Assembly: GCA_003427395.1 (NCBI GenBank)
Contig: BFEA01000350.1
Span: forward strand, 1,719-50,643
Source of the DNA: Chara braunii
Taxonomy: Eukaryota; Streptophyta; Charophyceae; Charales; Characeae
Direction of reading: 5' to 3'
Length of the DNA stretch: 48,925 nt
Each line of letters begins with the position of its first letter. Position 1 is the first letter of the stretch. A model generated the notes under the pieces. It was given only the letters and a program-made list of their open reading frames with translations, had not been told where the DNA came from and did no database searches. This document shows positions 1 through 10,720 of the stretch, piece after piece. The position numbers were made by a program, and so were the translations under genes.

Positions 1-51
<51 letters not shown>
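1..51. repeat. (AG)n microsatellite
   Basis: Uninterrupted AG dinucleotide repeat at the very start of the window, about 25 units. It may continue to the left. Confidence 0.95.
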
Positions 52-55
<4 letters not shown>

Positions 56-921
56 TAGATGGATACTTACGTAAATCCGAAATAACTCATTGATATGTAT
101 TTCCATGTGTGCGGGTGTAGCTGGTTTGGCTTTAAATTTTTGAAGTGGTGAGAGCTAACTAATTGTAGCAAAAACAAAAAAAGTCAAGACTTGTGCAATT
201 CCATGATTGTTTTTTTGCTTATTTGTTGAAGTTGTTAGAGCTAATTGATTAATGGCGGGCAGATAAGGGAACAAAAGCATGTAAACGTGTTGTAATCAAC
301 CAACCAAATGCCGTGAACGACCTCTTATTCAGAAGATAGCCGAAAGTACTTAGTCAGCCCATGTGGCTGAATGTGGTCTACAATATGGTACAATACATAT
401 AACTGTAACTAAACAGATCACGAGTTCACGTGCTGGAATCGGATGAATGAGGTTGCGTTAGGGGCTGGCCCAGTTTGGAGAAATGGAGAAAAGAAAAAAG
501 AAACAGGAGATAGATTTGGAAAGTTCGAAGAATGTGTTAATGCCATTAACTTAGCATATAGACGTATATGGGTATACATCGGTATATGTCTATGCTATGT
601 ATATTTGTCTGCCCTCTTTCCACTACTGTCTGCTATTCGCAGCCAAAAGGCTGCGCTTAGTCTGGTTGTCTTTTTGGCGTTTTGTGACACTTTCTATTTG
701 TGGCAATGTCGTCCAGTCCAAAGGAGGTCGAAAGGGGGAATTCCGGGGTCGGGAAATGCAAAAGGGAATGGTGCGGTCGGTGGGAAGTCTAAGACCAGTA
801 GCGGGCGAGTTAAAGGACCAGGCGACTTATTGTAGGATACGCAGGTCGTCGGTGTGTTGTTTCGGTCGACGGCCGGTGTTTCCTCTTTGGGAGGAAGGGT
901 GGACGAATTAGAGGGGGCAAG
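52..921. other. No supported gene
   Basis: A plus-strand ORF at 443-835 (130 codons) has one hydrophobic stretch near its middle (about residues 43-82), but no recognisable family, no repeat in the window and no homologous copy, so I do not call it a gene. The rest of the stretch shows no coding or structural signal. Confidence 0.5.
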
Positions 922-1430
922 TTCCGCTAAATTCAGGCGTTGAGAAAAAAAGACAAATCGAATTCGAAAAACAAAAACACGAGCGGCGCGGAAGAAGTTC
1001 TTGTTGTGAATCATGCTTGGCGTGGGCGTGAGCTAGCTCAGCGCCTGAATGTGGACGCTTCTGCGGAGATGTTCAAACATGGCGTTGAGAGAAAGGGAAA
1101 AAAAAAAAGAAAAATCGATTTTGAAAAAAAAAAAACGAGCGGCGCGGAAGAAGTTCCTCTCGTGAATCGTGCTTGGTGTGGGCGGTGAGCTAGCTGAGCG
1201 CCTGAATGTGGACGCTTCTGCGGAGATGTTCAAACATCGCGTTGAGAGAAAGGGAAAAAAAAAATTCGAAGAAAAAAAAATGGGCGGCGTGGAAGACGTC
1301 TCTGTTGTGCGCCCGAATGTGGACGCTTCTGCGGAGATGTTCAGACGTGGCGTTGAGAGAAAAGGGAAAAAAAAATTCGAGAAAAAAAACGGGCGGCGTA
1401 GAAGACGTCTCTGTCGTGAATCGTCAATGT
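922..1430 (+). repeat. Tandem repeat with A-rich tracts, about 110-156 bp period
   Basis: The phrase GAATGTGGACGCTTCTGCGG starts at 1048, 1204 and 1315. Each copy is followed by GCGTTGAGAGAAA, a run of A, and a GCGGCG(C/T)GGAAGA segment. A partial unit precedes at about 930. The short ORFs here are repeat-encoded, rich in K and R, and not convincing genes. Confidence 0.85.
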
Positions 1431-1589
1431 AGTGGTTGGGGTGGGCGGTTTGTTTTGCGCAGAGCAGTTACAGTTACGGTTGGGCAACAGGGTGAAATGT
1501 GTCGACTTTCGTGAAGTGTTGAGCGAGCGGGGTGGTGGGGGGGCAATGGAGGGGAAGGCATCACATGATTCCATGGAGGGTGTGGGGGG

Positions 1590-2262
1590 GGGGAAGATGC
1601 AGCCGACTGCAGGCGTTGGCATGACAAGGGTGTCCGGATGCATGGGCAGGAGGTGCGGGGCTTATCGGTGGAAGAGGGAAGGCATTGCATGCATGTAAGG
1701 GAAGGCATTGCATGCACGTGCAGACAGCAGCCACTGACATATCAATGACGGGCATGGAGGGAAAGTCGGATCTGTCGGTGCGAGTGCGGTCGTGTGGCAG
1801 GCGGGCTGTGTGGGGGGGGGGGAGATGCAACCGGCTGCAGGCGCTGGCATTGAGAAGGGTGTCCGGATGCATGGGCAGGGGGTGCAGGCGCTGGCATTGA
1901 GAAGGGTGTCCGGATGCATGGGTAGGGGGTGTGGGGCCTATCGGTGGAAGAGGGAAGGCATTGCATGTATGTGAGGGAAGGCTTTGCGTGCATGTGATGA
2001 CATGACAATGGCGGGCATGGAGGGAAAGTCGGATCTGTCGGTGCGAGTATGGTCGTGTGGCAGGCGGGGCGGTGTGTGCGGGGGGGAGATGCAGCCGACT
2101 GCAGACGCTGACATTGAGAAGGGTGTCCGGATGCATGGGCAGGGGGTGTGGGGCCTATCGGTGGAAGAGGGAAGGCATTGCATGTATGTGAGGGAAGGCA
2201 TTGCATGCATGTGAGGGAAGGCATTGCATGCATGTGAGGGAAGGCATTGCATGCATGACAGC
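1590..2262 (+). repeat. Compound G-rich minisatellite
   Basis: A macro-unit of about 263 bp recurs: TCTGTCGGTGCGAGT starts at 1771 and 2034. It is flanked by the shared phrases GGGTGTCCGGATGCATGGGC and CTATCGGTGGAAGAGG. A nested 23-bp unit (GGGAAGGCATTGCATGCATG plus TGA) repeats about four times at 2170-2258 and in shorter runs near 1680 and 1955. The long minus-strand ORFs here rich in C, H and P only reflect the repeat. Confidence 0.85.
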
Positions 2263-2856
2263 GGATAGGCTTCAGTCGGCGGTCATCAGCGGTGTCGCAC
2301 TTTCTCCAATCGGGCCACTTCGGGCGACCGGAAAACCAATAGGCTGTCACGCAGAATTTTGTATGTGATTGCAATAAATAAAATAAGTTAAATAATGCAA
2401 ATCTGTTCCTGTTGTGTGCGTCCGGCTTCGAGCGAGACCCTTCAATTGTGGTCTTCGCCGGTCCCCGGTCTTAGGAATCTTTTATTTTGATTCGGAACAG
2501 CGGAGAATCATGCAAATAATAATCATAAAATTATGAGGTGCTATGCATGCATAAATTATGTCAATCTGATTTTAAGAACTGTGACAGAATCACCCACGAT
2601 AGCAATCATCAGGCAAGAACTATGCAAGAAGCAAGACCAACTGACTCGAGCAATGACAAGAGCAAATGAACGAGGGAAGAATGAAAACTCATAATAGTCT
2701 TAGGGAGTACATATGGAAGAGAGCATGACCAACACCAATCAAGAGTCCTCACTCAACCCTCTGAACTTCACTCTCCATCTGTCACTTTGCTGACTGTCGT
2801 CTCGACTTCTTGCCTTGTCTCCGTACGCTCTGAGGTTGTGGCTTCTGAATGTAAAG

Positions 2857-3449
2857 TCACCTGAAGCCCACCAGTTCCAAGCACTTCCAGCCAAGTGTCA
2901 TGATACGGAAGTCAAGCATGACACAAAATGCCCCTCCTGAGATGTGGGAAGATAACGTGGGGAGATAGGGCCGAGATAAAATGCCCCTCCTCAGATGTGG
3001 GAACTCAGAGGGTTCTGTCACTGCCTCGTAGTCAATCTCTGCTTGCAACACGTATCTCTTGGCCAAGTCCACCAGTCCAGCCCAGTAAGAGTCGTCTGTA
3101 AGGTAGTATGGGACCTGCGGTTTGGGATAGTCAGTGAAAAGCTTAGGGCCAAAGCTAGAGACAAGCTTTGTGCCCCCCTGGAGCCTCTCAGCTTTCCGTT
3201 GCACAAACCCGGCTGCCGCGGCCCACACTGCATCAAAATGAGGGTGTGTCTCATTCCCTTTCTTCAGAAAGATCTGAGATCGCTGACTGTACCCTCATCG
3301 AACTCAGTATGGACGATGAAGATAGGCATATCTTCGCGCTTGAACCCATCAATACTGACATACTTGTAGGGAAAGTTTTTTTTGACAAAGATCAGATTGA
3401 GGCTGTCAAGGATCGGCTGGTCCACTGTAATGGGGTTGATCTCTCTCAT
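2857..3449 (-). pseudogene. Broken copy of the LTR-encoded accessory ORF
   Basis: This is the left-LTR counterpart of the 222-codon ORF at 20538-21206. Translation starts at 3449 and runs about 60 codons. A 1-bp difference near 3270-3280 (CTGAGATCG against CCGCAGATTG in the other LTR) then shifts the frame. The same protein resumes in another frame from 3228 (MWAAAAGFVQRK) to 2857, where TGA replaces the TGG codon of the intact copy and removes about 26 C-terminal residues. It shares the signature of the accessory family (FDEGTVSDLR, then PYYLTDDSYW). It cannot make the full protein, whereas the other LTR copy can. Confidence 0.75.
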
Positions 3450-3589
3450 GTATTTGGCAAATAATCACACCCAGATATGAAAGGAAAAAGAGACTGTGCT
3501 CTATTCGCAGAAATCCACTGTCTGAGTATCTCTTGAATACTGTTCTGGATGTTGCCCTGAACACTGTTCTTCAAATGTTGTTTCTGAAA

Positions 3590-3795
3590 ACTGTTTTCTG
3601 GTCGCTGTTTTCGGTTGCTTTTCTGATAACTGTGCTGATTGTTGTTCTGATTGTTGTTCTGATTGTTATTCTGATTGCTGTTTTGAATGTTGTCCGAGAA
3701 ACTGAACGCTGCTGATTAGAGAACCGATTGACCGTTGATCAGAAAAATGATTGACTGCTGATCAGAAAATCGATTATTACTGATTAAATGCTGCC
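3590..3795 (+). repeat. 12-bp GTTGTTCTGATT repeat and GATCAGAAA repeat inside LTR
   Basis: GTTGTTCTGATT-like 12-bp units run from about 3625 to 3690, followed by two to three copies of GATTGACTGCTGATCAGAAA-like units to 3790. The same block occurs at 21350-21545 in the right LTR. Confidence 0.8.
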
Positions 3796-6700
3796 TTGAA
3801 AAGTTGAATGATGTTGTGACTATTAGTAACAAGTCACCGTGTCATGTGTTGTCACAGATACCAGAGACTGATCTTTAGGACTGGATAAGAAGAGTAGGCA
3901 TGTGATGATCGTCTCCTCTTATAAGTCTCGAGCGGTTTGAACCGAGGATAATCAGTTTGACTTCGACTAAGGGTCTACTTGAGTGCTGTCTGGATGCTGA
4001 CTAAATATCGCCTGAGTATTTATATGAGTTTTTGCCTAAAAGTTCGCTGATATTTTAAACACCCAATAGCAAAATCACTCATACTGCGAGATGGAACAAC
4101 AAAAACGTTGAGCACGCTTGCTGCTCAGACGCTGGTAGATCTTTTGGAAGGGTGATTCAGACACTATTGGATTCATGCGAGCTCTATTCTGGCTCGTTCC
4201 ACAGTTTCTTACGAGGAACTGATGCTGTGCAATTTGTTGTCATGCCCATAAAAGTAAATTACGTACTCAATGTACACCTCACCGGTCACCATTTGAACTG
4301 CATGCTCACGCTGAACTACTCTGTGTAATTCCATGTCTCGACAAACTTCTTTCTCTTATCCTTCTCTTTTGTCCTTGTTTAATCTGCTCTTCACCACTAG
4401 AACCTCCCCCTTTTTCATGACTCCTCCGCACTCAGAGATTCAACCGTGGACCATCTGACACACAGACAACCCAAAGATTTACACAACCCGGGGCGGAAAG
4501 TTACTTCTCAGCTGGATCGTTCAGGTTAATACAACTTTCCAGCGACTGTAGAGACACTCCTGCATTGACTAAATTCCTCAGTCTTTCGTCTCACCGAAGA
4601 GATATCAAATCCGCTTACTGATAACTGGTGGAAGAGGAAATTTAGGTGATGACATTTAGCGTCTGCTCACGTAACCAATAATAACTGAAACACCTCCAGA
4701 ACAGTGATGCCGAGACTGAAGCCACGTCGGGCGCTATGCGAATCTTAGTTATGCCGATTAGTGAAAATTGTGAAAATGGTTGTTCTTAATTGTCGGTGGA
4801 CATTGATGTAGTAGATGGATCTACCGATGATAAATCCCTGAATACCACTCATGAAGCCTGATGAGGCCCTTGTATCTTGACTACTGTTTTCATGGAGACT
4901 TCAGTTTTGCTAGCGCCAGGTCATGCCAGATGTTCTTAATGTCTTTTTCTCAGTCACCTCTTTTGTTCAGATGAGGAGCCCAACGCATCAGAATCAAGCC
5001 ATTTTTGTATCGTGCACTAGGGTCTGCTCGACCGGTCCCGAGAGGGCAAAATTTAGTCTGGTCAGTAATGGTCAGAATCAGGTAAGCGATTTTGGTAAAA
5101 TAAGTCGTGTGGCACCCAGGTTCATGTAGTAACTAGGCTCATGTAGTACCCATGTTCATGTACCTTTTCATTCAATTACCCAACGGGTAAGTCGAACTGC
5201 GTACAATAACCCACTCTGGGCTTAGAAACACTAAGGCTCAACGCTTTGGCTCAACACCGCAACCTTTCGCAAGAAATAGAGTCTGAGTGCAATTCGTGTT
5301 TCCATACATCAGATATCACGTTCATCAACGCTTGAGGCAGAAAGGGGTCAGTAGAGCGGCCTTACTACTTGGCTGGGCATAATTCACAAACTTGTTTGAA
5401 TACTAGCACGTGACTGCATACTAGCACCTCCCCCTTCTCTTTTGTCGTGAGGTTCTTGTTGAGTTTACTAAAGCTCACTTTTGGCAGAATACGGAATCAT
5501 CAGAATAAAACTAGTTTCCACAAAAACTAAACTTCTAATCAGATAATCTTTAGCAACATAATTTACCATTAACTGTCATTTGCGTTACCTAAGAGTCTGA
5601 CCACTGTATCTAATCCCCATCAAGCAAATATTTAATTATCAGAAAAACTATCTTCCGTATCACGGACCGTTTCTTGCTCATCGACCACAACAATCGAAAG
5701 GTAGTCGGAGTCAGAAGGCAACACACGAGTTGGGCTTTGAACACTACACCAGCTCGTGCGGCCTATTTGCTTCGCTTTTGCTATGTTACCGACTAACCTT
5801 TCCGAGGAGCTCAAGACGACCGACTCTCATTCTGTACTTTTTCCTTTTTCTTTGCTTGTAGACTCTCACCCCTCGACATCTCTACGTCTGCAAGTCAGAG
5901 CGACTGTGCGCAGACGGGGAATCTCGTACGCCTGTCTGTTCTTACATCCCGCTAGTTAGTACAATCACACGTCCACTTGCGTGCACGCCCCTTCTTTCGT
6001 GACTGTCTCAGCTCGTACCATTATTTATTCTTAGTTTGATTCAAATAAAAAAAATAAACACCGAACTTTTCATGTAATAGCCCTTCTCATTCTCAGTCTA
6101 TTTCAAGTTACGCAGGACGCATGGTAAAGCGAGACAGCCGAAAATTGAGGAAACAGAGAATCTCCTCACTTCATAATTTCTCCCAACCTGCCCAATTGCA
6201 ATCACACATATGAATGATAAACAAACTTAGTTTGATCATACGATACAACTAGCAGTATTTTCCCAGGGTAATCTTAATATCTCGGTTTTACCCGATCATG
6301 GAAGCAAGATCACTAAACACAAAGCTGAAGTCTCTATATGGGACCAAGCTTTAACACGAAACTTGAGTTTTGCCAAGTAGTACTATTAAGTTCTGAATAA
6401 TATAGGCTCGGATACTCAAAGATATCGTAGGCATCAAATCATTCCTTTAGATTGAACTTAGATCAATCGTGTTAACTCATGCTTTCGTTTCTCTCCTCAC
6501 TGTCAGAGGACTAAACTCTTGACACCTCAGCTGAGTCTTTACAGAGGCCCTTTCCTATTCCAACGAAAGACTCACTCCATGTTTCTCAGTCTAACTCCAA
6601 ATACTAGACCAGATAACGACAATCATTTTCCTCTTCCTCCCGTCCTCTAGACTTTACACATCGCCCATCAGATGAAATCAGACAGTTGTAACAACGACTC

Positions 6701-7733
6701 GTGACTTCATGACCAAATCTCGCTTTTGCTGCGATGCACAGACACACTAAACCAAGAGTACCGAAATACTACCAGTGGCCGTTGCTAGCAGACCCAACCC
6801 GCTCTATTAATCAAGTAAACGCTGACCAAACTCCGTTCGGGTCGCTTTCAATGTTGGCGCATCCGAAGCTATTGACGTCAACTGCTGATCTGCAGGTGTG
6901 ATCCCTCTCTTAAGTGTCGTCATCACCCTCTCACTCGGGCCTGTTAGTCTCATCAAGAAAGTCTGAAGCTTCCCCTTCTCTTCTCTAAACGCCACCTGCT
7001 TCAGCATTGTTCGACCTCAGGTATAACGCTGTCCTTGACTTCTGGCTTGTTGAAGGAAAGCTGACGTCCGCATTACTGCACACATGTCACACTCACATGA
7101 TCTTGGTCGCCTCTGCAGCGCGGATCAGGCCCCCTGGCCCTGACATAAAATAGGGAAGTCGCGTTTTGTCCTCTTGTCAACTATCAATGCTAATGGCGTT
7201 GGCCGTGATGAGCGAGCTTATGTCTTGCCTGATTCTTCTCTCTCTCTCTCACGCCTTTTCCCCTAATCCCTCTTCACGACGCGCTAAAACGGCCTCTCGT
7301 ATATGTTGTGTGTCGCATAGTCGCACGTACCTTCTCTCTGAGTCCTACGCACAACAACTCTAGCGTTTCCGCTTATTTGGTGAACTAACCATTGGCGTAC
7401 ACTTGTCTCGTTCCATGACCTTTCCTGTCTTACTTCCCCCACTGGGCAGTCCGCGTACCGCTCGCGCCACGTATAGACCGTGCAAGGTGTAACCGCCTCG
7501 CACTTCTTTGTCTCCCTTTTCGTTTACCTCTTCTCTCTCCCCGGGTTGCCACGTGTAGCTTGTGTACCGCGCGCCGATCACTCACACCCCTTTTCCTTTC
7601 CCTCGCCCTCAGGGACTCTGCCGCGAGCCGGCCTCGGGCCCGCCTTCCACAGGGCGTGTCAGCGGGTGGTTCTTGCGGACCTGGCCTAGTCTGTTCCAGG
7701 ACTGAAGGTGCGTCTCTCGATCTCCTGCCTTTC

Positions 7734-8192
7734 TCATCTTGCTCTGCCCACCTGAGTCCCGGTCCAGATGGGCTTGTTACAGGTCCGCATTTCCATCGAG
7801 GTCTCGGTCTCATGATACAAGATCGTTACCTGCATTTTTGTTGTCACTCCGTCCCTCCTGCAGCGCCTCTCTGCACGATCCTTTGCCTCAGTGATCGCGT
7901 CCTGCAGCTTTGGGTCAGTCTGCATCTCCACCTCCTTAGCCCCCTCCATTCTGATTCTCAGTCTTACTTCATCTCCTCCATCGTAGTTGAGTATTACCGT
8001 AATCCATGACCCTTCCCCAGACATGGGTTTCCACCGAGCCTGGTGGTACCAATAGCCTGGCCTATATCCTTGCAGTGTCATAGCCAGGCCTCTCTCTGCA
8101 GACCTTGCACCAGCCCAATTTGCTATCCTAGAGTAGCTTGTGCCAAGTAGTTCAGCGTGCAAAGCAACGCACACTGGCAAACCTCCGTTCAC
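7734..8192 (-). CDS. Hypothetical ORF, 152 codons
   Basis: I do not recognise this protein. Residues about 37-135 have a mixed, globular-looking composition (motifs GYWYHQARW, SWITVILNYDGGDE, then a charged helix-like segment). That is unlike the Ser/Pro/Arg-rich shadows around it. It is on the coding strand of element A, downstream of the integrase and just beyond the last base of shared LTR homology. It could be an accessory gene of element A, a piece of a longer left LTR, or chance. I found no second copy in the window to test coding conservation. Confidence 0.3.
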   Translation of the reverse strand: MNGGLPVCVALHAELLGTSYSRIANWAGARSAERGLAMTLQGYRPGYWYHQARWKPMSGEGSWITVILNYDGGDEVRLRIRMEGAKEVEMQTDPKLQDAITEAKDRAERRCRRDGVTTKMQVTILYHETETSMEMRTCNKPIWTGTQVGRAR

Positions 8193-8313
8193 CCGCTAAG
8201 ACCGCCTTGCCTTCTATCGATCATGAGTCAGTACTCAGCATGGCATGATCACCCAGGACTCGCTAGCTAGGGCCAGTCCCCATTTCTTCTTATAAAATTC
8301 TCATCTGTCGTGA

Positions 8314-8720
8314 CCCCTGTGTTCTAAACAGGGGATCAAACTAATAAACATACTAATAAAAATAAAGAAAATGCTTTATATTGGGGGGGGGAATTAGAAC
8401 CAGCAAACAACAGGGAAATTCAAGGAAACTACGACAACTGTCGTGGACCCGCCTTCGCACGAAAAGACTACTATGCTTAGCGCGGCGGTCCCATAACGAA
8501 GTTCAGACGGCGCGCCTCTCACTTCAAAAACAGACCATCGACCTACCCTAGCGGGTGCCCATGTCCGATGGTAAGGAGGGGACTTATGACCCTCCATTCG
8601 GGGTGATAAGTCTCCTACCGATGAGGCCGCGGGTCACCCCTCTTTTGGGGTCCTCCCGCGCGACGTCCAGCCAGGCAGGCCCAACACAAGCAGTTTACGA
8701 GGGGTCACCCCTGCCTAGGC
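8314..8720. repeat. Cluster of inverted repeats (hairpins)
   Basis: Perfect or near-perfect stems follow each other: CCCCTGT/ACAGGGG (8314-8334); a long imperfect stem opening GGTAAGGAGGGGACTTAT and closing ATAAGTCTCCTACC (8570-8619); GCGGG/CCCGC around ACCCC/GGGGT (8629-8659); AGGGGTCACCCCT near 8699-8711. A palindrome CGACAACTGTCG lies near 8430. The style resembles the hairpin run at 26402-27138. Confidence 0.65.
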
Positions 8721-9747
8721 CGTCAGGCAGTATTCGTAACTCATGAAAAATGAACCGTCGGCCTCCCCTACGACGTGACAGAACCCAGAAAGGAATTCAT
8801 CGCCTAAGAATCGATAAGTTAAATAATAGTAATTGTAATAATATAATAATAATAGTAAAAGAAAAANGAAACCCAATCGATGCAGTGGACAACCGTCGCT
8901 GGATTATTCCAGATTAAAGCAATGGTCTTGATTCTCGTGCTGATCAGGCGTTCTGCCTTCTTTTCTTTTATTTTTTTCTTTTTTTATTTTCCTTTTACCC
9001 CTTTGCTCAGTTTTTCCTTTCGGACAACAACCTGTTTTCGTGCATCTAACCCATAACCCTGTAGAGAGGTGCTTGACGCGCAATAGAAAAGACTAAGCCA
9101 GTCTTTTCACCTTCGCGTCCCAGGGCGAACCCGGCGGCTACCACGACCACAGGCCAGTAGTGCTCTGCTGTACAGCAGGGCGCCGAGCCTACATGAACCA
9201 ATGAAAAACCCTGTGGCACACCCTATTGCTGAGGCCAAGCACCAACAGGGTCGGTGCACGCCAAGGTACAACCTAGGTACCAAGGATCTTGACTTGGGAA
9301 CATATCCATAGGTCGCGGCATCAGAGCAAGAGGCCGATACCAGGCAGGGATCCGTACACAGAGGAGGACCTAGACACCGCGCCCTCCGACATAATACCAA
9401 ACCCCCACCCAGCGTCCCCGCTGGGTCTAAACTCTTGAGACTCTCGGTATAAAACAACGCATAGCCTAGAACCTTCATTGATTCTCTTCGTACTACAGCG
9501 ACTTGCTGTAGGTAGCGTTTTTGGCAGTCGTCATCCCCTTTTCTTTTCATATCATCTTCTTCCTTTTTTCTCCCTCTGCGAGTTTACATAGCTTCTTCCC
9601 CTTCTTTTCTTCTTCCTCTTAACGTGCATATGACGTCGCCGCATGGTCTGCATCCTTATTCTCTACCTTTCTTTACCATTTTTGTAGTTCTCTGTCATAC
9701 ATTTTTTTTCATTCTTCTCTTTTCCGAATTGCACTCAACCCCGCACC
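8721..9747. other. No supported gene; pyrimidine tracts
   Basis: AT-rich microsatellite-like sequence at 8815-8866 is followed by one ambiguous base at 8867. Pyrimidine-rich tracts occur at about 8950-9000 and 9540-9625. Either could be the polypurine tract of a minus-strand element, but no TG...CA boundary confirms it. A minus-strand ORF at 9107-9550 has no recognisable domain. Confidence 0.5.
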
Positions 9748-10113
9748 ATGCCTGAAGCACGTCGGGGATAGGGTAGAGGAAGAGGAGGGAGAGGGGGTAA
9801 GGCTCGGTAGGAACCACCGGCTTATGAGCGGCGTGATTATAGTTCTGAGGAGGAGGAGGATGAGCCACGGGGTTATGGCGCACACTCGAGACCCTATCCT
9901 CGCCATTCGCTCGCTGCGTGGTACGAGAGAACTCCATCCCCAGACATGATGGACTATTTCCGAAAAAAATTCGAAGTGCGTTACGGCGCGCCCAACACTT
10001 CCTCGCCTCCCTACTCTCCCAGGGCCCCTATCACCCCCACTGCGAGTAGAGCTCTAGTGCCCTCTCCGCCACCCTCTATTCCTTGCGCAGCTCCCTCATC
10101 TCCTCACTCCAAT
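9748..10113 (+). pseudogene. Gag-like N-terminal fragment, Arg/Gly-rich, opposite strand to element A
   Basis: In one plus-strand frame from ATG 9748 the translation is MPEARRG, stop, an RGRGGRGG-type run, stop, then an acidic patch (SSEEEEDEPRG), YERTPSPDMMDYFRKKFEVRY and a Ser/Pro-rich tail to about 10113. An RGG-rich head followed by an acidic and proline-rich linker is typical of disordered N-termini of retrotransposon gag-like proteins. No capsid or zinc knuckle is present, so that is inference. Two TAG codons interrupt it. It runs against the orientation of element A, so it is probably a fragment of another, nested element, cut off near 10113. Confidence 0.45.
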
Positions 10114-10480
10114 AGCTGCATTCTTTTCAACATTTTCTTTCTTCTCTCTCTGCTTCAGATTGAACTCATGACAATCTTCAATATCCTGTACAGGCGCGAC
10201 TTTTTCTCGGCTTTCTGAATTTGTTTTTCTTGAAAATTTTTCGGCTCGTGCATCACTGATAGTGTCCCTAGCTTGAGTGTTTGAATATCTTGAGGCCGGG
10301 GACACAGGTTCCTCGTGAACCAGACTGCTTGTCGGCCACCAAAGAAGTTTAAGAAGGATTATGTTTCCACTTTCTCGCTGGCTGCTGATTTGACCTCTTG
10401 TCATTCTGAAATCAGTTCTCGCTCTGAATTTTGTATCAGAGAAAGTTACCTTAATTTTCACCTTGGCTGTAAATTGAAAC

Positions 10481-10499
10481 ATTGCCAATCTGATACCAA
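10481..10499 (-). other. Candidate PBS (tRNA-iMet type) with abutting LTR end
   Basis: The minus strand reads ...CCCAAGCA then TTGGTATCAGATTGGC. TGGTATCAGA is the usual start of plant PBSs complementary to initiator tRNA-Met, and the preceding CA at 10501-10500 (minus strand) would be the LTR end. No second LTR copy was found, so this may be a remnant of a different nested element or a coincidence. Confidence 0.3.
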
Positions 10500-10535
10500 T
10501 GCTTGGGACACTTATCCAGTCTGCCATGCTGGGAG

Positions 10536-10720
10536 TAGGGCATACCAAACCCTTTTTCTGTTTTCTGGCCTGAGTGAGATATCTTCTCAACTTCTCAAGT
10601 GACTCAGGGGATACCAAACGCTGTTTTCTTTCTCTGGTCTGAGTGAGGTGTCTCCTCAACTTCTCAGACAGGAGGAAAAGGATACCAAACCCTTTTTCCT
10701 TTTCTCTGGTCTGGGAACTT
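10536..10720 (+). repeat. Tandem repeat, about 70 bp, 2.5 copies
   Basis: GATACCAAAC(C/G)C(T)TTTT(C/T) followed by TCT(C/G)GTCTGAGTGAG and CTCAACTTCTCA recurs at about 10540, 10612 and 10680. The minus-strand ORF 10096-10659 runs partly through this repeat and shows no recognisable domain. Confidence 0.7.

Larger units (their letters stand above)
2293..7554 (-). repeat. Element A left (3') LTR copy
   Basis: It begins TGTCGCACTTTCTCCAATCGG and aligns with 20059-25410 throughout. Divergence is about 5% in stretches compared by eye. It lacks about 80 bp present at 24328-24408 and a short CACGTGA(C/T)TGCATACTAG duplication present near 23165-23200. Homology stops after CCACGT (7549-7554). Plus-strand ORFs at 4923-5129, 5756-5959 and 7166-7363 have partners in the other LTR, but only because the copies are alike; I see no independent sign of coding. 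Apart from the pseudogene at 2857-3449 and the 12-bp repeats I see no gene in this LTR. Confidence 0.85.

Noticed and set aside
2170-2260. CRISPR-like 23-bp repeats
   Set aside because: Perfect head-to-tail units with no spacers: a minisatellite.
1685-2374. Long minus-strand ORFs rich in Cys, His, Pro (up to 210 codons)
   Set aside because: They are readings of the G-rich tandem repeat; all three frames give related low-complexity peptides.
4923-5959. Plus-strand ORFs present in both element A LTRs
   Set aside because: Shared because the LTRs are copies. They are short and show no preference for conserved codons by eye.
8425-8445. LTR-LTR circle junction (CGACA AC TGTCG)
   Set aside because: The palindrome resembles LTR ends of A (TGTCG) and B (TGTCGTGG), but flanking text on neither side matches the known LTRs.
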